Positions 15,859-24,610 of a stretch of DNA of 64,000 nt are shown here, piece by piece. Under the pieces are notes generated by a model. That model saw only the letters and a list, made by a program, of their open reading frames with translations, did not search any database and was not told the DNA's origin. Positions within the stretch are counted from its first letter, which is position 1; each line of letters starts with the position of its first letter. Position numbers and translations under genes: made by a program. The stretch is from Candidatus Mediterraneibacter pullicola (GTDB taxonomy: Bacteria; Bacillota; Clostridia; Lachnospirales; Lachnospiraceae): NCBI GenBank assembly GCA_019117065.1, contig DXAK01000008.1, positions 124,001-188,000 on the forward strand, given 5' to 3'.

Positions 15859-16173
15859 CTATTTCATCAATTTCTCGAGAACAAGAACTAACTCGTCAAT
15901 AGCCGCCTCATCACCGCCGCGTATGTCCTCGGCCACGCAAGTACGGATATGTTCCGCAAGGAGGACTTTGTTAAAACTGTTAAGGGCAGCGTTAACCGCT
16001 GATACCTGAATAAGAATCTCCGGACAATAGGCGTTGTTTTCCACCATCTTTTTGATTCCTCTTACCTGTCCCTCAATGCGGTTTAGGCGGTTGATCATAT
16101 TCTTCCGTTCTTTTTCCGAACGATCTTTCATCCTATGCTGGCATCTGGAACATTCCTTTTTCTTTTCCTCCAT
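15859..16173 (-). CDS. csoR: CsoR-family copper-sensing repressor
   Basis: A 104-residue all-helical DUF156 protein. The Cu(I) ligands of CsoR are present: Cys in [11 protein letters not shown] and the His/Cys pair in AEHIRTC, which distinguishes it from FrmR and RcnR types. The N-terminal 25 residues carry two additional Cys and a His (CSRCQHRMK), possibly an extra metal site. Copper binding should release it from the operators in front of its own gene. Start: ATG ending at 16173 behind AGGAGA. It is the first gene of the copper operon. Confidence 0.93.
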   Translation of the reverse strand: MEEKKKECSRCQHRMKDRSEKERKNMINRLNRIEGQVRGIKKMVENNAYCPEILIQVSAVNAALNSFNKVLLAEHIRTCVAEDIRGGDEAAIDELVLVLEKLMK

Positions 16174-16203
16174 AATATTCTTCTCCTCTTTTTGAATTAT
16201 TCT

Positions 16204-16222
16204 ATAAACCCCTTGGGGGTAT
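16204..16222. promoter_or_regulatory. CsoR-type operator, downstream copy
   Basis: The GC-rich pseudo-palindrome ACCCCTTGGGGGT flanked by AT matches the TACCC...GGGTA form of known CsoR sites. It lies just after the expected transcription start of the csoR-copA operon. Confidence 0.65.
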
Positions 16223-16238
16223 CCGTCTTACAAGGAGT

Positions 16239-16267
16239 ATTATATACCCCATCAGGGTATAATGCAA
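16239..16267 (-). promoter_or_regulatory. csoR-copA promoter with CsoR operator in the spacer
   Basis: On the minus strand TTGCAT (16267-16262) and TATAAT (16244-16239) are 17 bases apart. The spacer and -10 edge form the perfect inverted repeat TATACCC-N5-GGGTATA (16243-16261). A repressor bound here would block RNA polymerase directly. Confidence 0.8.
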
Positions 16268-16346
16268 TACCTTAATTAAATTTTTTATGCTGCACATTAT
16301 CCCGGGTACTTTTTTATCCGCAAATCTACTGGAAAAATTTCCTAAC

Positions 16347-16381
16347 AAAAAAGCAGGAGACTTTATTTCAAGCCTCCTGCT
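16347..16381 (-). terminator. Terminator of the aroE-MFS-aroD-TRAP operon
   Basis: On the minus strand AGCAGGAG (16381-16374) pairs with CTCCTGCT (16359-16352) and is followed by six T residues. It lies about 60 bp past the dctP stop codon. Confidence 0.8.
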
Positions 16382-16443
16382 GACCGGTCTCTGTCCGGCT
16401 TACCTATATAGTTCTCATATCTTCTATGAGGTTTCAGATTTTC

Positions 16444-17454
16444 TTATCTGCTGTATAATTTTAATATTTCCGAATCAACCACTTCAGCGATCTCTTCATA
16501 CACTGGTTGGGAAGCTGTCTTCATTTCTTCCATCGTTTCTTCATTCAGTGTGATAATCTCTGTCCCGCTGTCCTTAATAATCTGTATTCTCTCATCGATT
16601 CTCTGATCTGACTGCTCTCTTGCATACGCTTTGGCGATTTCCTGCGCTTCGATTAGAATCTGCTGATCCTCCTTGGAGAGCTCTTCAAAAAACGCCTCAC
16701 TTACCACAAGTGAAATTAGATGGGGAACATGGTTCGTCTCTATAATATAATCCTGCTGCTCATACAGGCGGTTGGAGACGATGACCTCATATGGATTCTC
16801 CTGAGCATCAATGGTATTCTGCTGTAATCCGATATACACTTCGCTAAAATTCATGGGTGTCGGATTGGATCCAAGCTCTTTCCAGAACGCAAGCTGATAA
16901 GGATCCTCCATTGTGCGGATCTTCTGCCCCTTAAAATCAGAAAAGTTTTCCACCGCCTTGTTGCTGGACATGACGCGGAAACCTTGATCCGCATATCCGA
17001 GAAGCTCAAAGCCCGCCTCTCTATATGAGTTCTGCATCAGTTCCATAAACTCTTCATTATCTACAGTTTCCCTCATGGAATCAATATCTTCGAACACGCA
17101 GGGCATGTCGAAGACAGCTGTATCATCGATAAAGTTTACCTGAGGCGCCGTATTCTGCACCACAAAAGGGATATCTCCGTCATAGCAGCTCTCAAGAAGC
17201 TCTCTGTCTCCTCCGAGCACACTGTTCGGATACACCGTGATCTTGATCCGTCCGCCACTCAAGCGGTCTGCCTCCTCTGCAAATTTCTCCGCGTAGATCT
17301 GCGTCACTGTATCCTCCGGGCTGGCCGTGCCGAGAGGATAGGCGTATCTCTGTTCCCCTCCGGCGCTCTGCGCACACCCGGATAGCAAGCCCGCTGTAAG
17401 CCCGCCTGCCAGAAGCACAGACAGAAGCCGGGATGTTATTTTTGCATTTCTCAT
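16444..17454 (-). CDS. dctP: TRAP transporter substrate-binding lipoprotein (DctP family)
   Basis: A 336-residue protein with a signal peptide and lipobox LLSGC (Cys ~27), then the bilobed DctP fold: LSGGRIKITVYPNSVLGGDRE, DMPCVFED and the substrate-carboxylate region GQKIRTMEDPYQLAFWKELG with its conserved Arg. DctP proteins bind organic acids through that arginine and deliver them to the sodium-coupled permease pair. It is the last gene of a six-gene operon beginning with aroE, so quinate, shikimate or a dehydro form is the likely ligand (inference). Confidence 0.92.
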   Translation of the reverse strand: MRNAKITSRLLSVLLAGGLTAGLLSGCAQSAGGEQRYAYPLGTASPEDTVTQIYAEKFAEEADRLSGGRIKITVYPNSVLGGDRELLESCYDGDIPFVVQNTAPQVNFIDDTAVFDMPCVFEDIDSMRETVDNEEFMELMQNSYREAGFELLGYADQGFRVMSSNKAVENFSDFKGQKIRTMEDPYQLAFWKELGSNPTPMNFSEVYIGLQQNTIDAQENPYEVIVSNRLYEQQDYIIETNHVPHLISLVVSEAFFEELSKEDQQILIEAQEIAKAYAREQSDQRIDERIQIIKDSGTEIITLNEETMEEMKTASQPVYEEIAEVVDSEILKLYSR

Positions 17455-17472
17455 ATCGCCATCTCCTCTCTT

Positions 17473-18765
17473 TTAACTTAACAGCACCAGACTGACAGCC
17501 GGCACGAACGTGATCACCAGCAGCGCAATCAGGAAATACACGATCATGGGCATTGCCTTCCTTGCGATCTCCATCACAGAAAGATCCGTCAATGAACTTG
17601 CCACGAACAGGTTCACACCGATGGGCGGCGTTACGAATCCGATGGCAAGGTTCACGACCATGATGATACCAAAATGGATCGGATCCACTCCCACTGCCTC
17701 CACAATCGGAAGCAGGATCGGCGTCAAGATCAGGATCGCCGGCGTCGTATCCATGACCATTCCCACAATAAGCAGGAATAGATTGATCACAAGCAGCAGA
17801 ACAATCTTATTCGTAAAGTGGGACAAGATCCACGTACTGATATCCTGAGGCACCTGCATCAGTGTAAGCACCCTTGAAAATGCAATCGATGCTGCCAGAA
17901 TGAATAGGATGGGCGCATATGTGCGGATGGATTCCACAAGAATCGACCAGATGTCCCTCACCTTGATGCTGCGATATATAAACAGACTTATAAGCAGCGC
18001 GTAAAATACAGATATCACTGCCGCCTCCGTGGGCGATGCGATGCCCGTGTAGATACATCCTAGGATGATGACCGGGCTAAGCAGGGCGAACGAGCTCTCC
18101 TTTAACACTTTAAGAAAGCCTTTCTCGTGGAGTTCCCCTACCATAGCTTCCTTCTTCTGCTGGTCCTCCCCGTTCTTTTTACAGTAGAAAAACGCATAGA
18201 TCATGAGAAGCCCGCCGATTAAAAGCCCCGGGATCACTCCCGCAATAAACAGATCGCTCACAGACGCCCCCGACGCCATGCCATACATGATAAACGGAAT
18301 ACTAGGCGGTATAATTACTCCAAGCCCCCCTGCCACTGCTACAAGAGCTGTGGAAAACTTTTTGTCATATCCCATCTCAATCAGGATCGGAATCGTCATG
18401 CTGCCCACCGCGGCCACCGTAGCCGGCCCAGATCCTGATATGGCTCCATAAAACAGACAGGTCACGACAACCGCGCAGGGCATTCCCGCCGTTCTTTTTC
18501 CCATGAAAAACGCGAACACGTCAAACAGTTTCCTCGAGATTCCTCCCCGGGCCATGATGATACCTGAGAGCACGAACATGGGAACCGCAAGAAGTGGGAA
18601 ACTGTCCAATCCGCCCAACATAGAACGAATTACATAGGTGCCGCTGGCTGTAAAGGACGGATCAAAAGCACCCGGAAGCACGGAGACGATCCCAAGGGAA
18701 ATGGATACGGGAATCGCAATGAGCAGACAGATGATAAATAGAATAAATACCACAATCGATGACAT
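17473..18765 (-). CDS. dctM: TRAP transporter large permease (DctM)
   Basis: A 430-residue, highly hydrophobic protein with about 12 TM helices of the DctM/SiaM type. Typical segments are GGLDSFPLLAVPMFVLSGI, SGSGPATVAAVGSMTIPIL and the C-terminal GFVTPPIGVNLFVAS. It forms the sodium-driven translocation unit with the small permease, whose gene ends 1 bp upstream. The spacing suggests translational coupling. Confidence 0.93.
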   Translation of the reverse strand: MSSIVVFILFIICLLIAIPVSISLGIVSVLPGAFDPSFTASGTYVIRSMLGGLDSFPLLAVPMFVLSGIIMARGGISRKLFDVFAFFMGKRTAGMPCAVVVTCLFYGAISGSGPATVAAVGSMTIPILIEMGYDKKFSTALVAVAGGLGVIIPPSIPFIMYGMASGASVSDLFIAGVIPGLLIGGLLMIYAFFYCKKNGEDQQKKEAMVGELHEKGFLKVLKESSFALLSPVIILGCIYTGIASPTEAAVISVFYALLISLFIYRSIKVRDIWSILVESIRTYAPILFILAASIAFSRVLTLMQVPQDISTWILSHFTNKIVLLLVINLFLLIVGMVMDTTPAILILTPILLPIVEAVGVDPIHFGIIMVVNLAIGFVTPPIGVNLFVASSLTDLSVMEIARKAMPMIVYFLIALLVITFVPAVSLVLLS

Positions 18766-18766
18766 C

Positions 18767-19258
18767 TTACTTTTCCCCCTTTCCCAATACCGTACGCAAC
18801 TCTATAATCCACCGCTGGAGTACACGGACTGCACAGAGCGCAAATCCTACAAGAGGCGCGGCCTGTACAAAATACATAGGGATGCCCATGGCTGGACTTG
18901 TCTGCCCGTTAGCTACCGCGGACATCAGGTATTTCCACGCGAACGGGAGCAGGTAACAGAACAGAATCAGTTCCAGCGTATGGTTCACGACCTTGAACAT
19001 GGCTTTACCCCGCTTTGGAAACAGTGCCACAAACTGCTCGATCTTAATCGAGATACACTTTTTTGTACAATAGCTCACGCTTAAAAAACCCGCCCAGATA
19101 AAGATATATCTGGTCAGTTCCTCAGACCATGACAAAGACGCGCCCAGTACATATCTTGAAAACACCTGTATCCCCATAATTACAGCCATGGCAGCAAGCG
19201 CCGCCACCAACAGAGTCTCTTCTAGATATTCGTCAATCCAGTGTAAAACTTTTTTCAT
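18767..19258 (-). CDS. dctQ: TRAP transporter small permease (DctQ)
   Basis: A 163-residue protein with four TM helices and the DctQ patterns LLVAALAAMAVIMGIQVFSRY and LSWSEELTRYIFIWAGFLSV. It holds the large permease in the TRAP complex. Start: ATG ending at 19258, behind AAGGAGAACATC. The frame is open 21 codons further but without a ribosome site. It follows aroD by 46 bp. Confidence 0.92.
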   Translation of the reverse strand: MKKVLHWIDEYLEETLLVAALAAMAVIMGIQVFSRYVLGASLSWSEELTRYIFIWAGFLSVSYCTKKCISIKIEQFVALFPKRGKAMFKVVNHTLELILFCYLLPFAWKYLMSAVANGQTSPAMGIPMYFVQAAPLVGFALCAVRVLQRWIIELRTVLGKGEK

Positions 19259-19304
19259 GATGTTCTCCTTGAAATATGGCACATAGAATGTGCCGCTCTC
19301 TCTA

Positions 19305-20066
19305 TTACAGGCTCTTGTCAAGAAGGGTGAGCACAGTTCTTAAATCCTCCGCTCCCATCTGCCCCGGGGCAGATGCCTTCCCGACTGCCCCAAATGTCAG
19401 CGCAGAACCAAACACTTCACCGCACAGACGGCTGATAACTCCTGTTCCTGACATGGACATGGTGATAATCGGACGGTCTGCATACTCTTCCGCCATCTCC
19501 TCTGTAGCGGCCAAAAGAGTAAGCACGTCTTTCTTATTCTGAGGCATTACCGCGATTTTGGGAATATCAGCGCCTAAATCCTGCATTTTCCTGAGGCGTA
19601 AAACAATTTCTTCCTGAGACGATGTCTTGTGGAAATCATGGTTAGAAGCAACGACTTTCACTCCGCATCCATGAGCTGTCTCAACAACGGCTTTCACAGC
19701 GTCGTCTCCCGTAAACGCCTCCACGTCCACAAGGTCAATAAGGCCTGTCCTCGCTGCTTTCTGATTCAGCTCCACATAAGCTTCTGTCTCAATCGCTTTC
19801 TCTCCGCCTTCTTTTGATGTGCGGAATGTAAAAAGAATTGGCATATCTCCCAGCGTTTCCCGAAGAGCTTTCATTGTATCCTCTGTCTTGCCAAAATCAA
19901 AAATGTCCTCGTACCAGTCCACGCGCCACTCTACCACATCCGCCGCAGTTGTCTTGATTTTCTCAGCTGCCTCGATGATCTCTTCTTTCGTAACACCTAC
20001 GATCGGCACACAGATCTTTGGAATGCCTGTCCCAATCTCAACATTTCTTACTTTTACCGGATTCAT
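19305..20066 (-). CDS. aroD: Type I 3-dehydroquinate dehydratase
   Basis: A 253-residue TIM-barrel aldolase-type enzyme converting 3-dehydroquinate to 3-dehydroshikimate. Conserved residues are present: VVEWRVDWYED (substrate-binding Glu/Arg), the catalytic His in VASNHDFHKTSS, the Schiff-base Lys in DIPKIAVMPQ, and the C-terminal PITMSMSGTGVISR-type loop. Start: ATG ending at 20066 just after AAGGAGG; the upstream in-frame extension is not conserved. Its place between an MFS carrier and a TRAP transporter, with aroE but no other shikimate-pathway genes, favours a catabolic role over aromatic amino acid synthesis (inference). Confidence 0.93.
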   Translation of the reverse strand: MNPVKVRNVEIGTGIPKICVPIVGVTKEEIIEAAEKIKTTAADVVEWRVDWYEDIFDFGKTEDTMKALRETLGDMPILFTFRTSKEGGEKAIETEAYVELNQKAARTGLIDLVDVEAFTGDDAVKAVVETAHGCGVKVVASNHDFHKTSSQEEIVLRLRKMQDLGADIPKIAVMPQNKKDVLTLLAATEEMAEEYADRPIITMSMSGTGVISRLCGEVFGSALTFGAVGKASAPGQMGAEDLRTVLTLLDKSL

Positions 20067-20092
20067 ATCTCTTACCTCCTTACAAAACCGTA

Positions 20093-20135
20093 GGCTTACC
20101 GCCGCGCCAATTCTCTGGCTGTCCGCCGGTAAGCC
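20093..20135. repeat. Intergenic hairpin between MFS gene and aroD
   Basis: GGCTTACC (20093-20100) pairs with GGTAAGCC (20128-20135). It stands in the short gap after the MFS stop codon and before the aroD ribosome site. No proper T run follows, so it may be a weak terminator or an mRNA-processing/stability hairpin that lowers or adjusts downstream expression. Confidence 0.45.
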
Positions 20136-20150
20136 ACGCATCATCATATT

Positions 20151-21341
20151 TTATTTGTCAGACGCCTCTGAATTTTTCAGCAGCACACCGTATCTTGCGT
20201 TGACGAACACTGCAAGCAGGATTCCAATCACCGTAATCACGATATTCATGACGATAACACCTGACGCAGTCATCTTAGCCGCAGCCGTAAGGATCGTATA
20301 ATTGCACAGGCTGGATGCGATCATTACAAGGCTGGTGATCGTTCCCTTAATCTTCGGGAACAAGTCATTAACAACTGCTGTCGCCATCTGAAGCACGCCG
20401 CCCGCTGCCGCGTAACCAAGCACAAATGCGCCCACATAGCAGATCATCGGTGTGCGGATCACATATACCATGACCAGCATCACTGCGGAGATCACAGGAT
20501 AGATCACAAGGAAACGCACCTGTTTAAACTTCATGATCAAGATACTTGTGATTACAAGAGCTACCAGAGTTCCTGCAGAATAATATGTCTGCATCATAGA
20601 AACCTCATCGGAGGCGATACCTGCCACCTCTGTGCCGAATGTCTGAGCACAGTTCAACCATAACTGGAAAGTAGCTGTACATGTGAAGCCAATCAGGATC
20701 AGCGCCACACTTTCAAGTGAGAAGTGTGCATTCTTCAAATTGTTTAGGAAAGATTCTCCTTTTCCCACTCCCTCGACTTTCGGCAGCGGGGCGAAGATAG
20801 CCAGCACGCCAAGCACCGCGATTACAATACCGCAAATGAGAGGAAGCATCAGGTAAGACATAGATGTTCCCGCGCACAGCCCGAGGAAGAACGGAATCAA
20901 AAGCTGGGCAATGGAGATAAAGAACTTGATCCCCATAGTAGCGACACCCGTATATTTGTAGATAATCTCTGCAACTGCCGGATATGTAGCTGTGTCAAGG
21001 AAGGAGTTCGCAATACCGCCGAGAACTGCCGCCACATATGCGACCGTCGTGTTCGGTGAGAAGGCGATTCCCACAAAGAAAATCACATAGGAAGCGCATC
21101 CAATCAGCACGGAAAGCCTTCTTCCCAGCTTGTCAGACAGCGGACCTGCAAATGGAAGGGAGATCAGGCGTCCCAGCCCCAGAGCCGCCGCGATCGCTGT
21201 CACTCCCATGACATCCCCTGTGCCCCACTGTTCAGCAAGCAGCTCCTTTACAACCTGCTGGCTTAAGATAGAGCATCCGATGCCGTGAATAAAATAGTTT
21301 AAGTAAAGTATCAGTGCACTTGGCAGATATTTCTTATTCAT
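20151..21341 (-). CDS. MFS transporter, probably for quinate/shikimate-type acids
   Basis: A 396-residue protein with 12 predicted TM helices and the MFS loop 2-3 signature GPLSDKLGRRLSVLIGC. The N-terminal segment ILYLNYFIHGIGCSILSQQ resembles organic-acid carriers found beside aroE/aroD genes in gut Firmicutes. It lies between aroE (77-bp gap) and aroD (84-bp gap) in one operon. Substrate is assigned only from context. The operon thus codes two unrelated uptake systems, this carrier and a TRAP transporter. Confidence 0.85.
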   Translation of the reverse strand: MNKKYLPSALILYLNYFIHGIGCSILSQQVVKELLAEQWGTGDVMGVTAIAAALGLGRLISLPFAGPLSDKLGRRLSVLIGCASYVIFFVGIAFSPNTTVAYVAAVLGGIANSFLDTATYPAVAEIIYKYTGVATMGIKFFISIAQLLIPFFLGLCAGTSMSYLMLPLICGIVIAVLGVLAIFAPLPKVEGVGKGESFLNNLKNAHFSLESVALILIGFTCTATFQLWLNCAQTFGTEVAGIASDEVSMMQTYYSAGTLVALVITSILIMKFKQVRFLVIYPVISAVMLVMVYVIRTPMICYVGAFVLGYAAAGGVLQMATAVVNDLFPKIKGTITSLVMIASSLCNYTILTAAAKMTASGVIVMNIVITVIGILLAVFVNARYGVLLKNSEASDK

Positions 21342-21418
21342 TCCTTTTCTCTCTTTCTTTTATTATATAGATTTTTCTGTGGTTTTCCACACCTGCTTGT
21401 GTATTTCCTTTTAAATCT

Positions 21419-22294
21419 TTAGTCGTACTTAATATCCAGCACTTCTTTCATATGATCAATCGGCATGTGTTTGCCTGTCCACAGATAAAACGCTGCGTCT
21501 CCTTGGAAGAGCATCATGCCCAGACCGTTCATGGTCTTGCAGCCTGCCTCTTTCGCCATCTTCAGAAGGGCTGTCTCTCTCGGTGAGTAGATAGTATCTG
21601 TCACAATCAGATCCGGACGGAAGAAAGATTTATCCGGAACAACAGACTGTCCTTCCAGAGGTTTCATACCAACGCCTGTCGCCTGTGCGAACAGATAGCT
21701 GTCCGCCATCTCTTCCCTTAACTTTTCCTTGTCGTCCAGATCATACAAGTTGACGACGCAGTCTGTGTTCTCGCGGATCGTCTTCACAGTCTGTTCTGCC
21801 GCCTCCCAGAATTTGTCCTTTATATTAAAGATGGATATTTCTTTCACGCCGTCCAAAGCTGCCTGAACCTCGATTGCTTTCGCGGCTCCGCCTGCTCCTG
21901 TGATCGTCATTTTCTTCCCGATCATATCAATATTGTTATCTTTTAAAGACTGCATATATCCGATACCGTCTGTGATATGACCAATCAGTTTCCCGTTGTC
22001 ATTTACGATCGTGTTGACAGCGCCGCACATCTTTGCCGCCGGTGACAGCTCATCCAGATACTGTCCTACCACTGTCTTATTCGGCATGGATACATTCGAT
22101 CCTACCATTTTTAATGCACGAAGCCCCTTCACAGCGTCCTCCAGCGTACTGTTGTCAACCTCAAACGCAAGGTAAGCATAATCCAGACCAAGCTGGGCAA
22201 ATGCTTCGTTGTGCATTGCCGGTGAACTGGAGTGGCGGATCGGGTACGCCATAAGTCCAATAAGTTCTGTGTGTCCTGTGATTCTCTCTGCCAT
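21419..22294 (-). CDS. aroE: Shikimate/quinate dehydrogenase
   Basis: A 291-residue, two-domain NAD(P)-dependent enzyme interconverting shikimate and 3-dehydroshikimate (or quinate and dehydroquinate). Substrate-binding motif HSSSPAMHNEAF, catalytic Lys in SNVSMPNKTVVG and catalytic Asp in ITDGIGY are present. The usual NTDG reads ITDG, so one Asn is lost, which may shift specificity as in quinate-type paralogues. The Rossmann domain has GAGGAAKAIEVQAAL. It is the first gene of the operon, divergent from a LysR gene that is presumably its regulator. Confidence 0.92.
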   Translation of the reverse strand: MAERITGHTELIGLMAYPIRHSSSPAMHNEAFAQLGLDYAYLAFEVDNSTLEDAVKGLRALKMVGSNVSMPNKTVVGQYLDELSPAAKMCGAVNTIVNDNGKLIGHITDGIGYMQSLKDNNIDMIGKKMTITGAGGAAKAIEVQAALDGVKEISIFNIKDKFWEAAEQTVKTIRENTDCVVNLYDLDDKEKLREEMADSYLFAQATGVGMKPLEGQSVVPDKSFFRPDLIVTDTIYSPRETALLKMAKEAGCKTMNGLGMMLFQGDAAFYLWTGKHMPIDHMKEVLDIKYD

Positions 22295-22389
22295 GATTTT
22301 TCTCTCCTTTTTTACTCTTTTCCCTAATAAATGTCCTGCCCATGATGTCCTGCACCGGCGCCTTATTTTTGCGCCGCAATGCGTTTGTT

Positions 22390-22407
22390 AAATATCAAAC
22401 AATCTCT
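22390..22407. promoter_or_regulatory. 18-bp shared element, copy 1 (aroE/LysR divergent region)
   Basis: AAATATCAAACAATCTCT occurs here and again, identical, at 24485-24502. Here it directly follows the expected transcription start of aroE. TTTGTT just to the left and AAACAA within it form an inverted repeat, as in LysR-type sites. Confidence 0.6.
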
Positions 22408-22414
22408 ATGTTTT

Positions 22415-22444
22415 ATTATACGATATTCTATTCCATACTTCTAA
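22415..22444 (-). promoter_or_regulatory. Candidate aroE promoter
   Basis: On the minus strand TTAGAA is followed after 18 bases by TATAAT (22420-22415). The predicted start near 22408 leaves a leader of about 115 bases before the aroE start codon. Confidence 0.5.
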
Positions 22445-22487
22445 TATATCTTTTTTCTTATTTTGATAGTTTTATGCTATTATTTAT

Positions 22488-22495
22488 GGTATAAT
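22488..22495 (+). promoter_or_regulatory. Candidate extended -10 promoter of the LysR gene
   Basis: TGGTATAAT-type extended -10 (TATAAT at 22490-22495) about 60 bp before the LysR start codon. The -35 region is poor, as is common for extended -10 promoters. Confidence 0.45.
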
Positions 22496-22554
22496 ACAAC
22501 AAAATCATTTAAAAGCCGCGGAGCGATTTCTTCCGCGGGAAAGGAGTTATGACT

Positions 22555-23439
22555 ATGACATTAAATCAGCTTATCTACTTTCAGGCTGTTGCCCGCCGCC
22601 AGCATTTCCGCATTGCCGCGTCAGAGCTTAATATCTCCCAGCCTTCTCTGAGCCGTTCCATCGCCAACTTGGAGGAAGAACTGGGAATCATTCTGTTTGA
22701 ACGCCACGGGCGCACGGTCTCTCTCACAAAATATGGCCGCATTTTCCTTGAACATACAGAGCGTATCTTATCTGAAGTCACTCTTGCCGAAAAGCAAATG
22801 AAACGTCTCTCCAGCAGCGCAGGTCATGTGGATATCGCTTATGTCTTCCCGCTGGCGGAACGCTATATTCCCCATCTTGTGCGTCGTTTCCTAAGCAGCG
22901 ACAAGAATAAAGAGATCACATTTTCCTTTCATCAGAAACACACCACAGAGCTTGTGGAAGGGCTGAAATCCGAACAGTACGATGTCATCCTCGGATCCTA
23001 CGTAGAAAATGAACCGGATATCCAGTTTGTTCCCATCCTCAATCAGGAAATGATCATCATCACACCCATAGGACATCCCCTCTCTGAAAATAAAAAACCT
23101 GTTCTCCGTGATCTGGAGCATTATCCAATCATTGGATATGACCGGCACTCCGGCCTGGGAAGGTTTACGAACCGCACATATGAAGCCTATTCCATCCATC
23201 CAGACATTATCTGTGAATCCCCCGATGAGAATGCCATCGCCTCCCTTGTGGCAGAAGATTTCGGCATTGCTCTCGTAGCAGACGCAGACAGTCTTGATCA
23301 CTTCCGTCTAGAGCGCCTGCATCTGACGGATATCAACCTGCAGCATACTGTATATATGGCTTATCTTAAGAGCCATTACCAGATTCCTGCGGTTAAAAAT
23401 TTCATCTCTTTTGTCAGAAAAGAAGGTACAAAGCTCTAA
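22555..23439 (+). CDS. LysR-family transcriptional regulator (divergent from aroE operon)
   Basis: A 294-residue LysR regulator. The N-terminal winged helix-turn-helix has LNQLIYFQAVARRQHFRIAA and the recognition segment ISQPSLSRSIANLEEELG. The effector domain is the usual two-lobed fold. Start: the second ATG (22555), eight bases after AAAGGAG; the ATG six bases earlier lies too close to that site. Divergent placement with aroE suggests it controls that operon in response to shikimate, quinate or a dehydro acid, comparable to QuiR of Listeria (inference). The second LysR gene downstream is a clear paralogue. Confidence 0.92.
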   Translation: MTLNQLIYFQAVARRQHFRIAASELNISQPSLSRSIANLEEELGIILFERHGRTVSLTKYGRIFLEHTERILSEVTLAEKQMKRLSSSAGHVDIAYVFPLAERYIPHLVRRFLSSDKNKEITFSFHQKHTTELVEGLKSEQYDVILGSYVENEPDIQFVPILNQEMIIITPIGHPLSENKKPVLRDLEHYPIIGYDRHSGLGRFTNRTYEAYSIHPDIICESPDENAIASLVAEDFGIALVADADSLDHFRLERLHLTDINLQHTVYMAYLKSHYQIPAVKNFISFVRKEGTKL

Positions 23440-23444
23440 CCTTT

Positions 23445-24326
23445 CTACAGTCCGCGCCGCTTTACATATTCCGCAAATTTCTGTACAATAGGCGGCTGAT
23501 ACTTCTCCGATGTCCTCGCCATGTAGACATACCGCTTCTCGTGCTGATTCCGGATCGGCAGGATATCTACGGGAAGCTGACTTAAAACCGGGATCTCAGG
23601 CATCACGGCAATCCCGAAATTCTGCGCCACAAGTCCTGCCATCGATCCGTCCTCCTCGATCTCATAGGCAATCTGGGGATGTATCTTTATCTGTCCGAAC
23701 ATCCGATCCACCACTGGACGCAGGCCACTGTTTGGCGTGTAAAAAATCTGTGGGTAAGCTGCTGCCTGCTCCAGATCCACCGCTGTCTCATTGGACAGGG
23801 GATGCCCTTTAGGAACCACTACCACCAGATTTTCTGTTCCCACAGGGGTAAACTGAATCTCTTGTTCCCTCTCTGTCATGGAGCAGAATCCGATATCAAA
23901 ATGTCCTTCTTTGATCCCCTGTATGATCTCCGATGTATTGCCCACGGTAAATCGGAACTGTACCTTCAGTTCCTCATGGGCGCGGATAAAATCACTGACA
24001 AGCCGGGGAACAAACTCACTTCCCAATGTGTAGATATACGCCAGTTCTACTACGCCTTCTGTCTGGCCGTTCAGACTGCGGACCTTTCTCACTCCCGTAT
24101 CGAGAATCTTCAGCGCTTCATCCGCATATTCTTGAAACAATCTTCCGTATTTTGTCAGCGTGACGCCTCTTCCCTGCTTTTCAAAGAGTTTTGTTCCTAG
24201 TTCTTTTTCCAGTTCACGGATAGCATGGCTCAATGACGGCTGAGAGATATTTAATTCCTGGGAGGCTTTTGTGTAATGCTCCACCTCCGCAAGTTTTGAA
24301 AAATAATGCAGCTGATTCAGGTTCAT
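23445..24326 (-). CDS. LysR-family transcriptional regulator (divergent from OYE-type reductase)
   Basis: A 293-residue LysR regulator with HTH segment NISQPSLSHAIRELEKELG and effector domain. Motifs such as FTPVGTENLVVVVPKGHPLS match the neighbouring LysR protein position by position, pointing to an old duplication. It is convergent with that gene (5 bp between stops) and divergent from the Old-Yellow-Enzyme-type gene, whose promoter region carries the same 18-bp element as the aroE region. Likely ligand: a quinate/shikimate pathway compound (inference). Confidence 0.92.
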   Translation of the reverse strand: MNLNQLHYFSKLAEVEHYTKASQELNISQPSLSHAIRELEKELGTKLFEKQGRGVTLTKYGRLFQEYADEALKILDTGVRKVRSLNGQTEGVVELAYIYTLGSEFVPRLVSDFIRAHEELKVQFRFTVGNTSEIIQGIKEGHFDIGFCSMTEREQEIQFTPVGTENLVVVVPKGHPLSNETAVDLEQAAAYPQIFYTPNSGLRPVVDRMFGQIKIHPQIAYEIEEDGSMAGLVAQNFGIAVMPEIPVLSQLPVDILPIRNQHEKRYVYMARTSEKYQPPIVQKFAEYVKRRGL

Positions 24327-24431
24327 TCTGGCTCCTTTTTACTCGGTCCTTTATATACACTTCTCTTTGTTCTTTTTATAAAATATCACAATTCATAGAT
24401 ATTTTCTATAAATTTATTTAAAAATATTTAT

Positions 24432-24460
24432 TTGTTATATAAGCGTTCTTTTCTTATAAT
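24432..24460 (+). promoter_or_regulatory. Candidate promoter of the OYE-type reductase gene
   Basis: TTGTTA (24432-24437) and TATAAT (24455-24460) are 17 bases apart, giving a start near 24467 and a leader of about 140 bases. Confidence 0.6.
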
Positions 24461-24484
24461 TGAATCGTAAACAAATTGTTAATC

Positions 24485-24502
24485 AAATATCAAACAATCT
24501 CT
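24485..24502. promoter_or_regulatory. 18-bp shared element, copy 2 (OYE/LysR divergent region)
   Basis: This is an exact copy of the element at 22390-22407. It lies about 20-35 bases downstream of the predicted start of the reductase gene and in inverted orientation relative to the gene when compared with the aroE copy. TTGTT to its left and AACAA inside give an inverted repeat. Confidence 0.6.
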
Positions 24503-24610
24503 TCAAAATCAAAACCACATCTGCCAAGGCAGGCAAAAACCTAAAAGTCTTTTTTTGCGCGCGGAGGCAGAAAGTAAATTCTGTAATTTATTTATAGGAG
24601 ATCAATCAAA

